NCBI RefSeq assembly: GCF_900233005.1 | Contig: NZ_LT960612.1 | Coordinates: forward strand, 248,001-312,000 | Reading direction: 5' to 3' | From: Vibrio tapetis subsp. tapetis | GTDB lineage: Bacteria; Pseudomonadota; Gammaproteobacteria; Enterobacterales; Vibrionaceae | DNA: 64,000 bases | Shown here: positions 35,235 to 45,577 of the stretch, piece by piece | How the letters are laid out: each line of letters starts with the position of its first letter | Position numbering within the stretch: the first letter of the stretch is position 1 | Translations under genes and position numbers: made by a program | The notes under the pieces: generated by a model | What the model was told of the DNA's origin: nothing | Database searches by the model: none | What the model saw: the letters and a program-made list of their open reading frames with translations, nothing else

Positions 35235-36896
35235 TTACACTGTAAATCGGCCTACCAGCTCTGATAGTTCGTTTGCTTTACCATTGAGTATTTTACTACC
35301 CGAACGATTTTCATTAGCTAATGAGGCTGAACTTGCACTTTGATCTGAAATCACTACGATTCGCTCCGAGATCTCTTGCCCTACGATGCTTTGTTCTTCT
35401 GTTGCGGTAGCGATAAGCGCATTCATATCCATGATTACGTGAATTGACTGTTGCACTTGATCAAGCGCTTTACTTGCCGCGTTCGCTTCTTCAACCGTGC
35501 TTTGGCTTCTATCTTGGCTTGAGTTCATTGCACTTACTGCTGCATCTGATGCGGCTTTAAGCTGCTCGATCATTTTATGGATCTCACCGGTACTCTCTTG
35601 AGTTCGGCTAGCCAGCTTACGAACTTCATCTGCAACCACGGCAAAACCTCGGCCTTGCTCCCCAGCTCGAGCGGCTTCAATCGCTGCGTTCAATGCCAGA
35701 AGGTTGGTTTGTTCTGCGATGTCTTGGATCACCTCAAGTGACGAAGATATATTCTTAACGTCTCCTTCGAGATCTGAAATCACACTGTTCGCTTGAGAGA
35801 TTTCTTCCGCTAACGCTTCTACGGATCTCGCTGCCGATACAACGATGCTATTGGCATTAATCGCATTATCATCTGCGTCTTTTGCAGACTGGGCGGCCTG
35901 ATTGGCGTTGGCTGAAATATCATGTGCAGTGGTGGTCATTTCGGTCATCGCAGTAGCCACTTGCTCTGTTTCTTCACGTTGACCCGATGCGAGCTTGTCA
36001 ACTTGAGACGCTCTGCGCGACATATCGTTCGTTTCGCCGACTACCTGAATACTCACATCGGATACGTTCTTAATGATATTTTGTAAGCTTTTAACAAATA
36101 GGTTGAAGTTACCGCTTAACGACCCGAATTCTGGCACGCTGAATTTCTCCATTCGCGCAGTTAAGTCGGCATCACCGTTGGCAAATGACTTAATGGACTG
36201 TTCGAACACTTCTAGCGGTCTCATTATGCTTCTGTTTACCATAACCGCAACCACAAGAACAAAACCCGCTATAACAAGGCCAATGATCGCTATCTTTATA
36301 ATCGCGTCATTCACCTTTTTGTCTGCTCTTGCATCCATGGTCGCGACGACGGCATCGATATCATCGGTATAAAAACCGGTACCAATTGCGAGATCCCACT
36401 GAGGAAAATAAACAGAGAGCGCTAATTTAGGAAGAGACTCGCTTTGGCCTGGTTTTGGAAAGTAATAGGTACTGAATTCTTTAGTTTTAGCATTATTAAT
36501 GATGTCTTGGATAAAAGAATTGCCAGCGGTGTCTTTTGAAGTCCAAAAGTTTTCACCAATTCCTTTGTTTTGAGAACCGAGTAAAACACGGTCGCCTTTA
36601 CTGTTATATCCGAAGAAGTAACCACTTTTACCAAACTTAATGCCCCGTAGCACCTCTAGAGCCTCTTCTAATGAAGCTTGTCTTTTTGTTAACGGGATCA
36701 AGGCGGTTTCTGCTATGTCGATGTAAGAACGAAGTTCGGTTTTCTTCATGTCCATCATGGTTGTACGAGCTTCCTGAGTCTGCTCATGACTTAAGTCCAA
36801 TACCTCGACATAAGTAATGTACATTAAGCTCAGGGCGATAATCAGTAATGGTGCTATTGAGAGCACATAAAGGCGGCTGCGAATTGTTAGATTCAT
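35235..36896 (-). CDS. Methyl-accepting chemotaxis protein, single-Cache sensor (553 aa)
   Basis: Same architecture as its downstream neighbour: membrane segment, sCache_2 domain ([34 protein letters not shown]), membrane segment, HAMP and signalling domain. The signalling halves are almost identical while the sensor domains differ, which is the pattern of a tandem duplication with sensor divergence. ATG 36896 ([13 protein letters not shown]) is chosen over an upstream ATG at 36923 because it matches the paralogue's MNLTIR start and is preceded by AAGGAC. Confidence 0.95.
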   Translation of the reverse strand: MNLTIRSRLYVLSIAPLLIIALSLMYITYVEVLDLSHEQTQEARTTMMDMKKTELRSYIDIAETALIPLTKRQASLEEALEVLRGIKFGKSGYFFGYNSKGDRVLLGSQNKGIGENFWTSKDTAGNSFIQDIINNAKTKEFSTYYFPKPGQSESLPKLALSVYFPQWDLAIGTGFYTDDIDAVVATMDARADKKVNDAIIKIAIIGLVIAGFVLVVAVMVNRSIMRPLEVFEQSIKSFANGDADLTARMEKFSVPEFGSLSGNFNLFVKSLQNIIKNVSDVSIQVVGETNDMSRRASQVDKLASGQREETEQVATAMTEMTTTAHDISANANQAAQSAKDADDNAINANSIVVSAARSVEALAEEISQANSVISDLEGDVKNISSSLEVIQDIAEQTNLLALNAAIEAARAGEQGRGFAVVADEVRKLASRTQESTGEIHKMIEQLKAASDAAVSAMNSSQDRSQSTVEEANAASKALDQVQQSIHVIMDMNALIATATEEQSIVGQEISERIVVISDQSASSASLANENRSGSKILNGKANELSELVGRFTV

Positions 36897-37465
36897 GGTT
36901 GTGTCCTTAAAACAATCAGTCATAACGAGCTTAATTAGCCAACCGCTCGAGTCTCAATACCACGACAGAATCTAAGTTCTATTTACCGCGGCAATTATAT
37001 ATATTTTAAAGGCTTATTAACCTCAACTTTAGTGTCGTCTAAACTTTTAGATTGTCAAACAACACACCGGCTAAATGATACCTCACATCCAAATACAACA
37101 ATCACATAGTCTGAACTAATGCACTTAGTTGTTACCCACAGAACACCTTGCTCAATAATCATCCAGTTGACTCACATTTCTACGTAAACCGAGGCAAAAA
37201 CCGCGCAAACGTTTTACAGCTCTCACTTTGATGATTTTATTTACTTTTTTTTTTGCCAAACTTAGCTAATGTTTAACTTATGACCGTTCCCCTGACATTG
37301 CTCTAACATTGTAGAGCCCAGCAGTTAGTACTCTAGGCGACTGTCTTTCATTTTTGTTAGCATGGATTGCTGCATAAATTGCTAAAAATTAAACATGTTC
37401 ATTCAATATTTTTATTAGCAAGGTCGGAATAAAGGAGCCGAAAACAGACAAAGAAAAGAGGTTTT
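36897..37465. other. Intergenic stretch between chemoreceptor and gltS
   Basis: A 569-base divergent AT-rich region. It must contain the promoters of both neighbours, but I cannot assign them with confidence. No gene, operator or RNA was recognised. Confidence 0.5.
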
Positions 37466-38692
37466 ATGAACGTTTCATATTCCATTGGCCCGCTAGAATC
37501 ATTCTTGATCGCTATTAGCGTTCTTTTTATTGGCCACCTAGTTAACGCTAAAATCCCTACATTAAAAAAATACAATATCCCAGAGCCCATCGTCGGTGGT
37601 CTTATTGTTGCCATTGCAATCACGGTTTTGCATTTTAACGGCGTTGACCTTGAGTTTTCGTTGCCTTTGCAAAATACGTTTATGTTGATGTTTTTCAGCA
37701 CCGTTGGTTTAGCGGCCAACTACAAACAGTTAATGAAAGGAGGAGCAAAAGTCTTCCTATTCCTTGCGATAGCGTCTATCTACATCATCATCCAAAATGG
37801 TGTTGGCGTTTCATTGGCGACGGCTTTAGGGCTTGATCCTCTTATGGGGTTAATCGCCGGTTCCATAACGCTAAGTGGTGGACACGGTACTGGAGCTGCT
37901 TGGTCGCAAACTTTTGCAGAAAACTATGGCATGGCTAACACCCTTGAAATTGCCATGGCTTCCGCTACTTTCGGCTTGATCATTGGCGGTATCATCGGTA
38001 GCCCTGTCGCTCAGCGCCTAATTAACAAACATAATATTGAATCGGAGTATGGTTCTGGTAACCACACCCACGAGCGCTTTCCTGAATTGGTTACATATAA
38101 CGAATTAGAAGAAGACAAGGTCACCGCCAAGAAGGTCATTGAAACACTGTTTGTTTTACTGATCTGTGTGACTGGCGCAAATTATCTGGAGCAGTTTGTC
38201 AGCACATTTGAGATCAGCTGGTTACGTATTCCGGACTTTGTTTACGCACTGTTTATTGGTGTTTTCATCACAAACCTAATGGAAGTCACTAAAGCGCATA
38301 AGATTGATACTGAAACCGTTGATATTCTAGGCACCGTTTCGTTAGCGCTGTTTTTATCTATGGCATTAATGAGCCTAAAGCTTTGGAATATCTTTGATTT
38401 AGCCATTCCGTTTTTGGTTATATTGTCTGTACAGTCGGTTATTTTAGGCTTGTTCTGTTACTTTGTGACCTTTAGAGCAATGGGCAGTAATTATGATGCG
38501 GCGGTTATTGCCGGAGGACATTGCGGGTTTGGCTTAGGCGCAACCCCGACCGCAGTGATGAACATGGGTTCTTTGGTTTCTCGCTTTGGGCCATCACCAC
38601 AAGCCTTTATGGTCGTGCCAATCGTCGGGGCTTTCTTTATTGACATCGTAAACCTGATCATTCTTCAGACTTATATTTCGTTTATCGGTTAG
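37466..38692 (+). CDS. gltS: Sodium/glutamate symporter (408 aa)
   Basis: GltS imports L- or D-glutamate with Na+ across the inner membrane. Length is typical. It has about ten membrane segments in two inverted halves; each half carries the re-entrant Gly-rich signature, GSITLSGGHGTGAAW in the first and VIAGGHCGFGLGATPTAVMN in the second. It is monocistronic with a strong terminator after it. Confidence 0.96.
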   Translation: MNVSYSIGPLESFLIAISVLFIGHLVNAKIPTLKKYNIPEPIVGGLIVAIAITVLHFNGVDLEFSLPLQNTFMLMFFSTVGLAANYKQLMKGGAKVFLFLAIASIYIIIQNGVGVSLATALGLDPLMGLIAGSITLSGGHGTGAAWSQTFAENYGMANTLEIAMASATFGLIIGGIIGSPVAQRLINKHNIESEYGSGNHTHERFPELVTYNELEEDKVTAKKVIETLFVLLICVTGANYLEQFVSTFEISWLRIPDFVYALFIGVFITNLMEVTKAHKIDTETVDILGTVSLALFLSMALMSLKLWNIFDLAIPFLVILSVQSVILGLFCYFVTFRAMGSNYDAAVIAGGHCGFGLGATPTAVMNMGSLVSRFGPSPQAFMVVPIVGAFFIDIVNLIILQTYISFIG

Positions 38693-38710
38693 TTTTACGA
38701 TCAACCCCAA

Positions 38711-38736
38711 AACGCCGAGCCAGACTCGGCGTTTTT
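38711..38736 (+). terminator. Rho-independent terminator of gltS
   Basis: AACGCCGAG and CTCGGCGTT flank a five-base loop and run into six T. It begins 19 bases past the gltS stop. Confidence 0.95.
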
Positions 38737-38790
38737 TGTTGCTGTTCCTCTATACTATTTAGTATCGATTTCTTACCTTATTGAACCAAA

Positions 38791-39354
38791 ATGCTGCGCG
38801 TTTTTCTCGCTATTCTACAAAGTCTTAACTTACTACCTATCGTGCTCACTAATGGTACGACGCGCCTGAGCAAATTAGCATTACCCTTTTTCATAGGGAG
38901 CGCTTTTGTCTTTAGCTCATTAAGCCATGCCGCAGTAGATCTGGTAAAAGTAGACAAATCTAAACGACGCATGTACTTACTGGATAATCAGGTGGTGGTT
39001 GCTGAGTTTCAAATAGCGCTTGGCAAGTCACCTAAAGGCCACAAACAGCAAGAGGGAGATCAAAAAACACCAGAAGGACGCTACATCCTAGATTACATCA
39101 AAACTGATTCTGCATTTCATTTGTCCATCCACATTAGCTATCCCAATAACTCAGATAAACAACAAGCGAAACAACGAGGCGTTGATCCTGGCGGTATGAT
39201 TATGATTCATGGCCAAAAAAACTGGCACCCTGACTTTGCCCCTATCGCTCAACAATTCGATTGGACTGACGGTTGCATTGCGATAACCAATGACGAAATG
39301 CAACTGTTCGCTGAAATGGTTAAGCTCGGCACTCCCATTGAGATTGAATGGTAG
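38791..39354 (+). CDS. L,D-transpeptidase family protein, YkuD domain (187 aa)
   Basis: A hydrophobic signal region (cleavage near SHA-AV) precedes a YkuD catalytic domain. It has KSPKGHKQQEGDQKTPEG, the catalytic His in MIMIHG, and the catalytic Cys in DWTDGCIAITNDEM, in the family order HG followed by (S/T)DGC. Such enzymes link or edit peptidoglycan peptides in the periplasm, or attach lipoproteins to the wall; which applies cannot be told. This is a short form without LysM or peptidoglycan-binding domains. Confidence 0.88.
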   Translation: MLRVFLAILQSLNLLPIVLTNGTTRLSKLALPFFIGSAFVFSSLSHAAVDLVKVDKSKRRMYLLDNQVVVAEFQIALGKSPKGHKQQEGDQKTPEGRYILDYIKTDSAFHLSIHISYPNNSDKQQAKQRGVDPGGMIMIHGQKNWHPDFAPIAQQFDWTDGCIAITNDEMQLFAEMVKLGTPIEIEW

Positions 39355-39567
39355 TCATGGCACCTATCGACAATGTCATCAATTTAATTTGTTCACTTTT
39401 GATACTATTTTGAAGAAACTACCCCACACCTCTTATTCCTAAAGAAAAATCTCACATAAATACATTAGATAAACTAATCCGATTAATAGAAAACAATCTT
39501 GCTGAAACACCCAGTTTTCTATTGCTTGCTATGCGCAATACCACTACTATCTCGCCGTTCCAACACA

Positions 39568-39583
39568 GTGTGATCTATCACAC
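39568..39583. promoter_or_regulatory. Palindrome upstream of emrD, possible operator
   Basis: GTGTGATCTATCACAC lies 56 bases before emrD. It resembles a CRP site, but the half-site spacing is four bases where CRP needs six, so the cognate protein is uncertain. Confidence 0.35.
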
Positions 39584-39638
39584 ATTTTTATATCTTTCAC
39601 TGTTCCCATATTGATAGTGACTTTTCAGGAGTTTCAGC

Positions 39639-40838
39639 ATGTCCGCTTCTGTGCCTTTGGCTCGGTTGACGTTTCTTATCGCCATCTTAGCTGCCGTAGG
39701 TCAAATGACTCAAACTATGTACGTACCATCTATTGGTCACATGGCAAATGAGTTTTTGGTCGATCCTAGTGCGCTTCAAGCAGTAATGGCGTGTTACCTG
39801 ATCCCATATGGCTTATCTCAATTTGTTTATGGCCCGTTATCTGATCGCATTGGCCGTAAGCCTGTCATTATTATTGGCATGAGCATTTATCTTGTTGGTA
39901 CGGTTGCCGCGTTATTCGCGTGGAATTTTGAACTGTTTCTCCTAGGTAGCTTTGTACAAGGCGTAGGTATTGGATGTGGTGGTGCCATGGCAAGAACCCT
40001 GACCCGCGACTGTTTTTCTGGCTCTGACTTGCTCAGAGCCAATAGCCTGATCAGCATGTGTTTGATGTTTTCGCCCTTAGTCGCGCCCGTTTTAGGCGGC
40101 TTCTTAACGGAAAGTTTTGGCTGGCGTAGCAGTTATCTATTTTTGGCCTTATTTGGCATTGCAGTGTCACTAACCATGATGACAAGCTTACATGAGACGC
40201 TACCAAAAGAGAGACGTAAGAACGAATCCGTAGTCGAAAGCTATCGCTTCGTGCTGAGCAATCGTCAATTCCAAGGTTTTTTGATAACACTGGTCGCCAC
40301 GTTTGCAGGCGTTGCGGTGTTTGAAGCAGCCGCTGGGGTATTGCTCGGCGGTACGCTTGGCTTACCGGCAACAACCGTGAGCATGCTGTTCATTGTGCCG
40401 ATTCCTGGCTACTTAGCCGGTGCGGGTATTTCCAGTGTTATTGCCGATAAATGGTCTGAACGTACCTCTTTGCTTGGTGGCCTAATCGCGATTACGCTTG
40501 GCTCCGCCATCGTGCTCGTTCCTGGTTTGTTTGACCAAACGACCGTACTGACACTGGTCGGTGGTGCAACCATCTACTTCTTAGGTGCGGGTATTTTGTT
40601 CCCGGCGGCAACCACGGGTGCGCTTACGCCTTTTCCCTCTCATGCGGGGACAGCGGGTGCCATTTTGGGCGGTTTTCAAAATTTTGGGGCGGGCTTAGCA
40701 ACATTGGTTGCATCATTTATGTCGTCAGAAAATCAAATGTCTTTGGGTGCAATCATGCTATTAGCGTCAATCCTAGCCTTCATCGGATTATGGCACTGCG
40801 ACAAACCGGACTCGGCGCAACAAGCTCCAATCGCTTAA
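39639..40838 (+). CDS. emrD: MFS multidrug efflux transporter EmrD (399 aa)
   Basis: A twelve-segment major-facilitator pump of the DHA1 drug/proton antiporter group. It has MTQTMYVPSIGHMANEF in the first segment, the motif A signature GPLSDRIGRKPVI between segments 2 and 3, and motif C-like LVAPVLGGFL in segment 5. Length and sequence fit EmrD, which expels amphipathic compounds and uncouplers. AGGAG lies upstream of the ATG. Monocistronic. Confidence 0.87.
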   Translation: MSASVPLARLTFLIAILAAVGQMTQTMYVPSIGHMANEFLVDPSALQAVMACYLIPYGLSQFVYGPLSDRIGRKPVIIIGMSIYLVGTVAALFAWNFELFLLGSFVQGVGIGCGGAMARTLTRDCFSGSDLLRANSLISMCLMFSPLVAPVLGGFLTESFGWRSSYLFLALFGIAVSLTMMTSLHETLPKERRKNESVVESYRFVLSNRQFQGFLITLVATFAGVAVFEAAAGVLLGGTLGLPATTVSMLFIVPIPGYLAGAGISSVIADKWSERTSLLGGLIAITLGSAIVLVPGLFDQTTVLTLVGGATIYFLGAGILFPAATTGALTPFPSHAGTAGAILGGFQNFGAGLATLVASFMSSENQMSLGAIMLLASILAFIGLWHCDKPDSAQQAPIA

Positions 40839-40887
40839 GTCGTAAGAGACAAAACCGCTTCTGCCTCAAGCTTCAAACTATCTTCTG

Positions 40888-42270
40888 TCACTCAATTGGT
40901 GATAGAAGATAGCGAGCTTCCAACTTGTTAAATATCGACTTGCCTATAACATCACTCACCGCTTCGACAAACTCCACAGGAAGCCTTACATCACGACCTT
41001 CTTCCGTTTGATTGCTATTCTCGCTTGATCCATCACTTTTCATTTGCAACAACGACACATAGTTATCTAAGCTGCGCTGCTTACGTTGTAAGTGTAAATC
41101 TAGATCTAACCAAAACGCAGTCCCTTTCAAATAGAACAAGGGGTAATATTGCATCAAGCCTTGCTTAGACACTTTATCACTTGCCAAATACAACCCTGTA
41201 CTTGCGACTGGCAGTTTTTCAGATTTTTTTCGCCACACTTGCACCGGATCGGGAAAAGCGTATTCAGTATCCACCAAAGATTTTTGCGCATAATACTCAG
41301 CCAAACTTTCACTCAGCCAAATGGGTGAATCTACCGATGAAATAAAGTGAAGTGACTCATGAGCTGATATTTTCAAAAAGTGATTTAACGCGTCGACTTG
41401 AAGTTCGCCTTTTTCCAGTGGCACGTTAGTCATAAACACACGGTTACCTGCGGCGCCCCCTATGCTGCCAGCACTTACTTCCCTGCCCAATGCGACCAAG
41501 CTCCAAGGTTTCGTTCGGTACGCAGAAAACACACCCATCAAATACCCCATTTGCTCTTCCATTATGGGTAGCCATTGCTGTTGATTCTCGAGTAAAGCAG
41601 GGACGTCAGTAAACAAAGCCAGCGGTTGCTTATACAAAGACAACTCATGCTTAGGCATATTGAACGTCATGAATAAAGGCGCTTCGGTTAAGGTAGGAAG
41701 GCCTTGGCAATGCGTTGTATCAAAACACACCTTAATCGGTTTAGACGTTTTTAATCTAGGTAGAGAATGCCATTCTGTTAGTAAATACCACGGCTTTTTA
41801 CGACTTTTGCTGACTGGAAAGTAACTATTAACTTGAGCCGAGGCATCTAGGCCAAGTTCTGGTGCAGTGGTAAATGTGATAGGCCATGAAACTTTATCGC
41901 AACTCTGAGTGACCTCATATGGCAAACTATTTGTTTGTGCGCCATTGTGACACGTCAATTCAACCGGATCCGACTCTCCTAGACTGCGAGCAGCAGACCA
42001 AAAACTGGTTTCCATGAGTGACGTATCAACCTCAATTAACGCCTGATTGGGGTTATCATCATTAAGGTGGATTTGATAAATAAACTGATTGGGTAATATC
42101 GAACCTTCATCTTTGGCTTTAGTACTGTCGGGTAAAGCGATCACCTCTATAGATGAAGAATGGCTCATGTTAGGTGCTGCAACACCGTCAGCGAAAACGG
42201 GTTGCGCGCCTAATAAGCTCGCAACCAAAAACGCACACTTTACCGGCCTAAAACCAAGCTCAACGCCCAT
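40888..42270 (-). CDS. Exported HExxH protein, gluzincin-like (460 aa)
   Basis: A signal peptide (cleavage near VFA-DG) leads to about 430 residues. The centre carries SAHESLHFISSVDSPIWLSE, an HExxH followed by a Glu about 16 residues on (WLSESLAEYYA), the gluzincin zinc arrangement. Before it is a beta-rich domain (TTHCQGLPTLTEAPLF). This suggests a periplasmic metallopeptidase or peptidase-like protein of unknown substrate. It starts one base after the stop of the oxidoreductase gene upstream, so the two form an operon. Confidence 0.75.
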   Translation of the reverse strand: MGVELGFRPVKCAFLVASLLGAQPVFADGVAAPNMSHSSSIEVIALPDSTKAKDEGSILPNQFIYQIHLNDDNPNQALIEVDTSLMETSFWSAARSLGESDPVELTCHNGAQTNSLPYEVTQSCDKVSWPITFTTAPELGLDASAQVNSYFPVSKSRKKPWYLLTEWHSLPRLKTSKPIKVCFDTTHCQGLPTLTEAPLFMTFNMPKHELSLYKQPLALFTDVPALLENQQQWLPIMEEQMGYLMGVFSAYRTKPWSLVALGREVSAGSIGGAAGNRVFMTNVPLEKGELQVDALNHFLKISAHESLHFISSVDSPIWLSESLAEYYAQKSLVDTEYAFPDPVQVWRKKSEKLPVASTGLYLASDKVSKQGLMQYYPLFYLKGTAFWLDLDLHLQRKQRSLDNYVSLLQMKSDGSSENSNQTEEGRDVRLPVEFVEAVSDVIGKSIFNKLEARYLLSPIE

Positions 42271-42271
42271 A

Positions 42272-43264
42272 TTACAAGACCTTACTCGTATCTGCGGGGA
42301 AGATCACGCCGGTTTGTTTACGGATTTTAGTAATGACTCTGGCTGTAATCAAAGATCGACCGACGGCAGCCTCATCCATCTCTCCATTCTTGATCTGCAA
42401 GGCAAAATGTTCCGCCTCATAGCGCATACTCAACTCATCACTTTCAATGGTCAAATCTTTGGCTGGTTCTGCATTCATATGCAAGGTCACCTGCTTAGCT
42501 TCTGAAAGGTGCGCGATAGATAGCGCGCCTTTCTCGCCCTGCACTTCGCTTAAAATACTGGAGTTCGACACTTTGGAATGCGCAATCATCACATCAAACC
42601 CGGCATAACTCATTAAAACACTGCCATGACCATCAACCCCTGAAGGCAATAAATCTGCGCTTGCGAAAATACTTGTCGGTTCCCCAAACAGTTCTATTGC
42701 GCTTGCAACACAATAGTAGCCAATGTCCATGATTGAACCGTTTGAAAATTCAGGGTTAAACGTATTTGGGTTTTCTCCGTTAAGGTATTTCTGGTATCTC
42801 GAAGAATACTGGCAGTAGTTAAAAAGCACTTTTCGTAAAGGCGCTATCTCGCTCAAGCTATTTCTCAATTGACCAAAGTTTGGCAAGTATGGCGTTTTAA
42901 ATGCTTCAAACAACACCACGTTATTTGCTTGGGCAGTGTTATACATCGCTTCGACCTGGCTCAAGTTTGAACCCAGCGGCTTTTCACATATCACGTGTTT
43001 TTTTGCCGTTAATAATGCAATGGACTGTTCACAATGCAGAGAGTTCGGGCTGGCGACATAGACAGCTTGAGTCTTGGTGTCTTGGCAAAAGTCATTGAAA
43101 TCGTCAAATACCGTTACATCGGCGTTGTATTGTTTGGCAAATTCACGCCCTTTATCAGCCGAACGAGAATAGACACTGACCAGTTCGAACTGGCCACTCG
43201 CGAGCGCAGCGCGAATAAAACTGTCGGTGATCCAATTTGTACCAATTATCCCAAGCTTAATCAT
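42272..43264 (-). CDS. Gfo/Idh/MocA-family oxidoreductase (330 aa)
   Basis: The N-terminal Rossmann fold has IGTNWITDSF for NAD(P) binding, and VASPNSLHCEQS and HVICEKPLGSN hold the family catalytic Lys region. A C-terminal alpha/beta domain with GSIMDIGYYCV follows. Members oxidise or reduce sugars, inositols and related polyols; the substrate here is unknown. Length is normal. First gene of a two-gene unit with the HExxH protein, divergent from acetoacetyl-CoA synthetase. Confidence 0.9.
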   Translation of the reverse strand: MIKLGIIGTNWITDSFIRAALASGQFELVSVYSRSADKGREFAKQYNADVTVFDDFNDFCQDTKTQAVYVASPNSLHCEQSIALLTAKKHVICEKPLGSNLSQVEAMYNTAQANNVVLFEAFKTPYLPNFGQLRNSLSEIAPLRKVLFNYCQYSSRYQKYLNGENPNTFNPEFSNGSIMDIGYYCVASAIELFGEPTSIFASADLLPSGVDGHGSVLMSYAGFDVMIAHSKVSNSSILSEVQGEKGALSIAHLSEAKQVTLHMNAEPAKDLTIESDELSMRYEAEHFALQIKNGEMDEAAVGRSLITARVITKIRKQTGVIFPADTSKVL

Positions 43265-43428
43265 TTAGCAATCCTATGTATGAAGTCCTTTTCTTTATAC
43301 ACAAAGCGCCACAAAATTGCTGTGATTTTACAAGCCAAAGCCAATATTTTGCTCACAATTGCCCGTCGTTACATTGCAACTAAGGTATTTCACACTATCT
43401 TTGATACAAGAAGATAGAAAATATCGCG

Positions 43429-45426
43429 ATGAATGTCGCCACTTCTGTCATAAAGACTGAGAACGTTATGCCTAAAACACAGCCAATGTGGACCCCAAGC
43501 GAGCAACGCATCACCAATGCAAACATGACCCTGTTTATTGATCATGTGAATGCCGCCTGCTCGCTCTCCATTCAAAGCTATCAAGATCTACATCAGTGGT
43601 CGATAAAGAACCCTGACGTGTTCTGGGGGCTACTTTGGGATTACTTCGATATCGTGGGAACAAAAGGTGAAGAAATTTGCTGTAGCGGCCCGAGCAAGCA
43701 CGGGGATTTCATTCCACAAAGAGACACGCTATGGTTTCCAAACGCGAACATAAATTACACCGAAAATGTCCTCGCCCACGCTTTTCAAAACCCGAGCCAA
43801 ACAGCGCTGTTTTTTGAGAATGAACAAGGGCAAGCGCGTCAAATCACTTGGCAAAGGTTGTGCGACAAAGTGTCTGTCACACAACAATGGCTGCGTGATT
43901 GTAACGTTGGTGAAGGAGATGTGGTTGCGGGTTACTTGCCGAATATTCCTGAGGCCATCATTGCGATGTTAGCCACCAGCAGCTTAGGCGCGATATGGAC
44001 AGCAACCTCGCCGGACTTTGGGGTAGACAGCGTTACCGAGCGATTTGGGCAAGTTCAGCCTAAAGTCTTGTTTTGTGTCGATGGCTATAGCTTCCATGGA
44101 CAAGCCTTTTGCATGAACAGTAAAAACCAACAGGTCGTTGCAAACTTACCCTCAGTGACTCAAGTCTGCCAAATTAACTACTTACACCCAGACAGTGAAA
44201 GTACGTTTTCAGAATGGCACCACATGCTGGAAGGATACCAAGCAACGGGCATGCGCTACTGTCGCCAAGGGTTTAATGCTCCATTGGCCATTCTGTATTC
44301 GTCTGGCACAACGGGTAAACCTAAGTGCATCACACACAGTGTCGGGGGCACCTTATTAAACCATCTAAAAGAACACCAACTTCACTGCGACATCAAGCCA
44401 AACGACCGCGTATTCTATTACACCACCTGCAGTTGGATGATGTGGAACTGGCTGACCTCAGCACTCGCAAGTGGAGCCAGTATTGTTGTTTACGACGGCC
44501 ATACCACTTACCCGAATACCGATGCATTGTGGCAAATGGTTGAGCGCTTACAAGTGACCTTATTTGGTGCTTCTGCCAAATATTTAGAGGTCATCCAAAA
44601 GCTCAATTATGCGCCGAATAAATACCACGATCTAAACTGTTTAAAAACAGTCTGCTCCACAGGTTCAGTGCTACACGCTCATCAATTTGACTACGTTTAT
44701 CAGTGCATTAATAACGACGTGCATTTGGCCTCTATTTCTGGCGGAACGGATATTTGCGGCTGCTTTGTTCTAGGTAATCCCATATCCCCTGTTTTTAGAG
44801 GGGAGATTCAAGGCGCTGCATTAGGGATGGATGTGCAAGTCTTTAACTCTGAAGGCTTGCCTAAAACGCAAGAAATAGGTGAGCTCGTTTGTTGTAATAG
44901 TTTTCCGAATCAGCCGATTGGTTTTTGGCTTGATGATGGCGAGCGATACCATAATGCCTACTGGAAAAAATACGATAACACATGGCATCACGGCGATGAG
45001 GTTATGCTTACTGAGCATCTCGGAATGGTGTTTTATGGCAGAAGTGATACCACGCTAAACCCAGCAGGCGTTCGTATTGGCACCGCTGAGATCTACCAAC
45101 AGGTCAATCAATTACCTTTTATTCGTGACGCATTGGCTGTTGGACGATTACTGCAAGGAGACGAACGTGTCGTCCTCTTTATTCAGCTTGAAGACGGCTA
45201 TCAACTCGATGAGGAATTGGAAAAAGAAATTCGCACGTGTTTAAAGCTAAAGTGCTCTCCACGTCATGTTCCCTCTTATATTTATACCCTATCTGAAATG
45301 CCACGCACCAAGTCTGGCAAGTTAGTCGAGCTGGCTGTTAAGCAGATATTGGCCGGGAAAACGATAGAGAATATCGGAGCCATTGCCAACCCTGAAGTAC
45401 TGGATGAAGTTGCCCTGTATGTTTGA
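43429..45426 (+). CDS. aacS: Acetoacetyl-CoA synthetase (665 aa)
   Basis: A ligase of the ANL superfamily that activates acetoacetate with ATP and CoA, feeding ketone bodies or PHB breakdown products into metabolism. It has the AMP-binding motif [39 protein letters not shown] and the C-terminal [11 protein letters not shown]ys region, all as in AacS. ATG 43468 ([11 protein letters not shown]) is an alternative start that better matches the usual N-terminus MxxPxWTPS; neither start has a strong ribosome-binding site. Monocistronic. Confidence 0.92.
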   Translation: MNVATSVIKTENVMPKTQPMWTPSEQRITNANMTLFIDHVNAACSLSIQSYQDLHQWSIKNPDVFWGLLWDYFDIVGTKGEEICCSGPSKHGDFIPQRDTLWFPNANINYTENVLAHAFQNPSQTALFFENEQGQARQITWQRLCDKVSVTQQWLRDCNVGEGDVVAGYLPNIPEAIIAMLATSSLGAIWTATSPDFGVDSVTERFGQVQPKVLFCVDGYSFHGQAFCMNSKNQQVVANLPSVTQVCQINYLHPDSESTFSEWHHMLEGYQATGMRYCRQGFNAPLAILYSSGTTGKPKCITHSVGGTLLNHLKEHQLHCDIKPNDRVFYYTTCSWMMWNWLTSALASGASIVVYDGHTTYPNTDALWQMVERLQVTLFGASAKYLEVIQKLNYAPNKYHDLNCLKTVCSTGSVLHAHQFDYVYQCINNDVHLASISGGTDICGCFVLGNPISPVFRGEIQGAALGMDVQVFNSEGLPKTQEIGELVCCNSFPNQPIGFWLDDGERYHNAYWKKYDNTWHHGDEVMLTEHLGMVFYGRSDTTLNPAGVRIGTAEIYQQVNQLPFIRDALAVGRLLQGDERVVLFIQLEDGYQLDEELEKEIRTCLKLKCSPRHVPSYIYTLSEMPRTKSGKLVELAVKQILAGKTIENIGAIANPEVLDEVALYV

Positions 45427-45533
45427 TTAATAGGCCCTACCTAGCTGGACTCGGGCAAGATATCTCCCATGGATAAACTCTGCATAAGTGCCGTTCTTAG
45501 CTAAAATAAGATTACTATTGGCATTTATTTTTA

Positions 45534-45556
45534 AAGGTGTATTATAAATGCATCTT
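45534..45556 (+). promoter_or_regulatory. NsrR operator upstream of nnrS
   Basis: On the minus strand it reads AAGATGCATTT, two bases, then a half that matches AATGCATCTT with changes (AATACACCTT). This fits the NsrR consensus of two inverted 11-base halves. It lies 22 bases upstream of the nnrS ATG, where repression would block transcription until nitric oxide is sensed. Confidence 0.85.
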
Positions 45557-45577
45557 TAAAAATCGAGAACAAACCTT

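Noticed and set aside
39568..39583. CRP-binding site before emrD
   Set aside because: The half-sites are four bases apart rather than six, so it is listed only as a possible operator.
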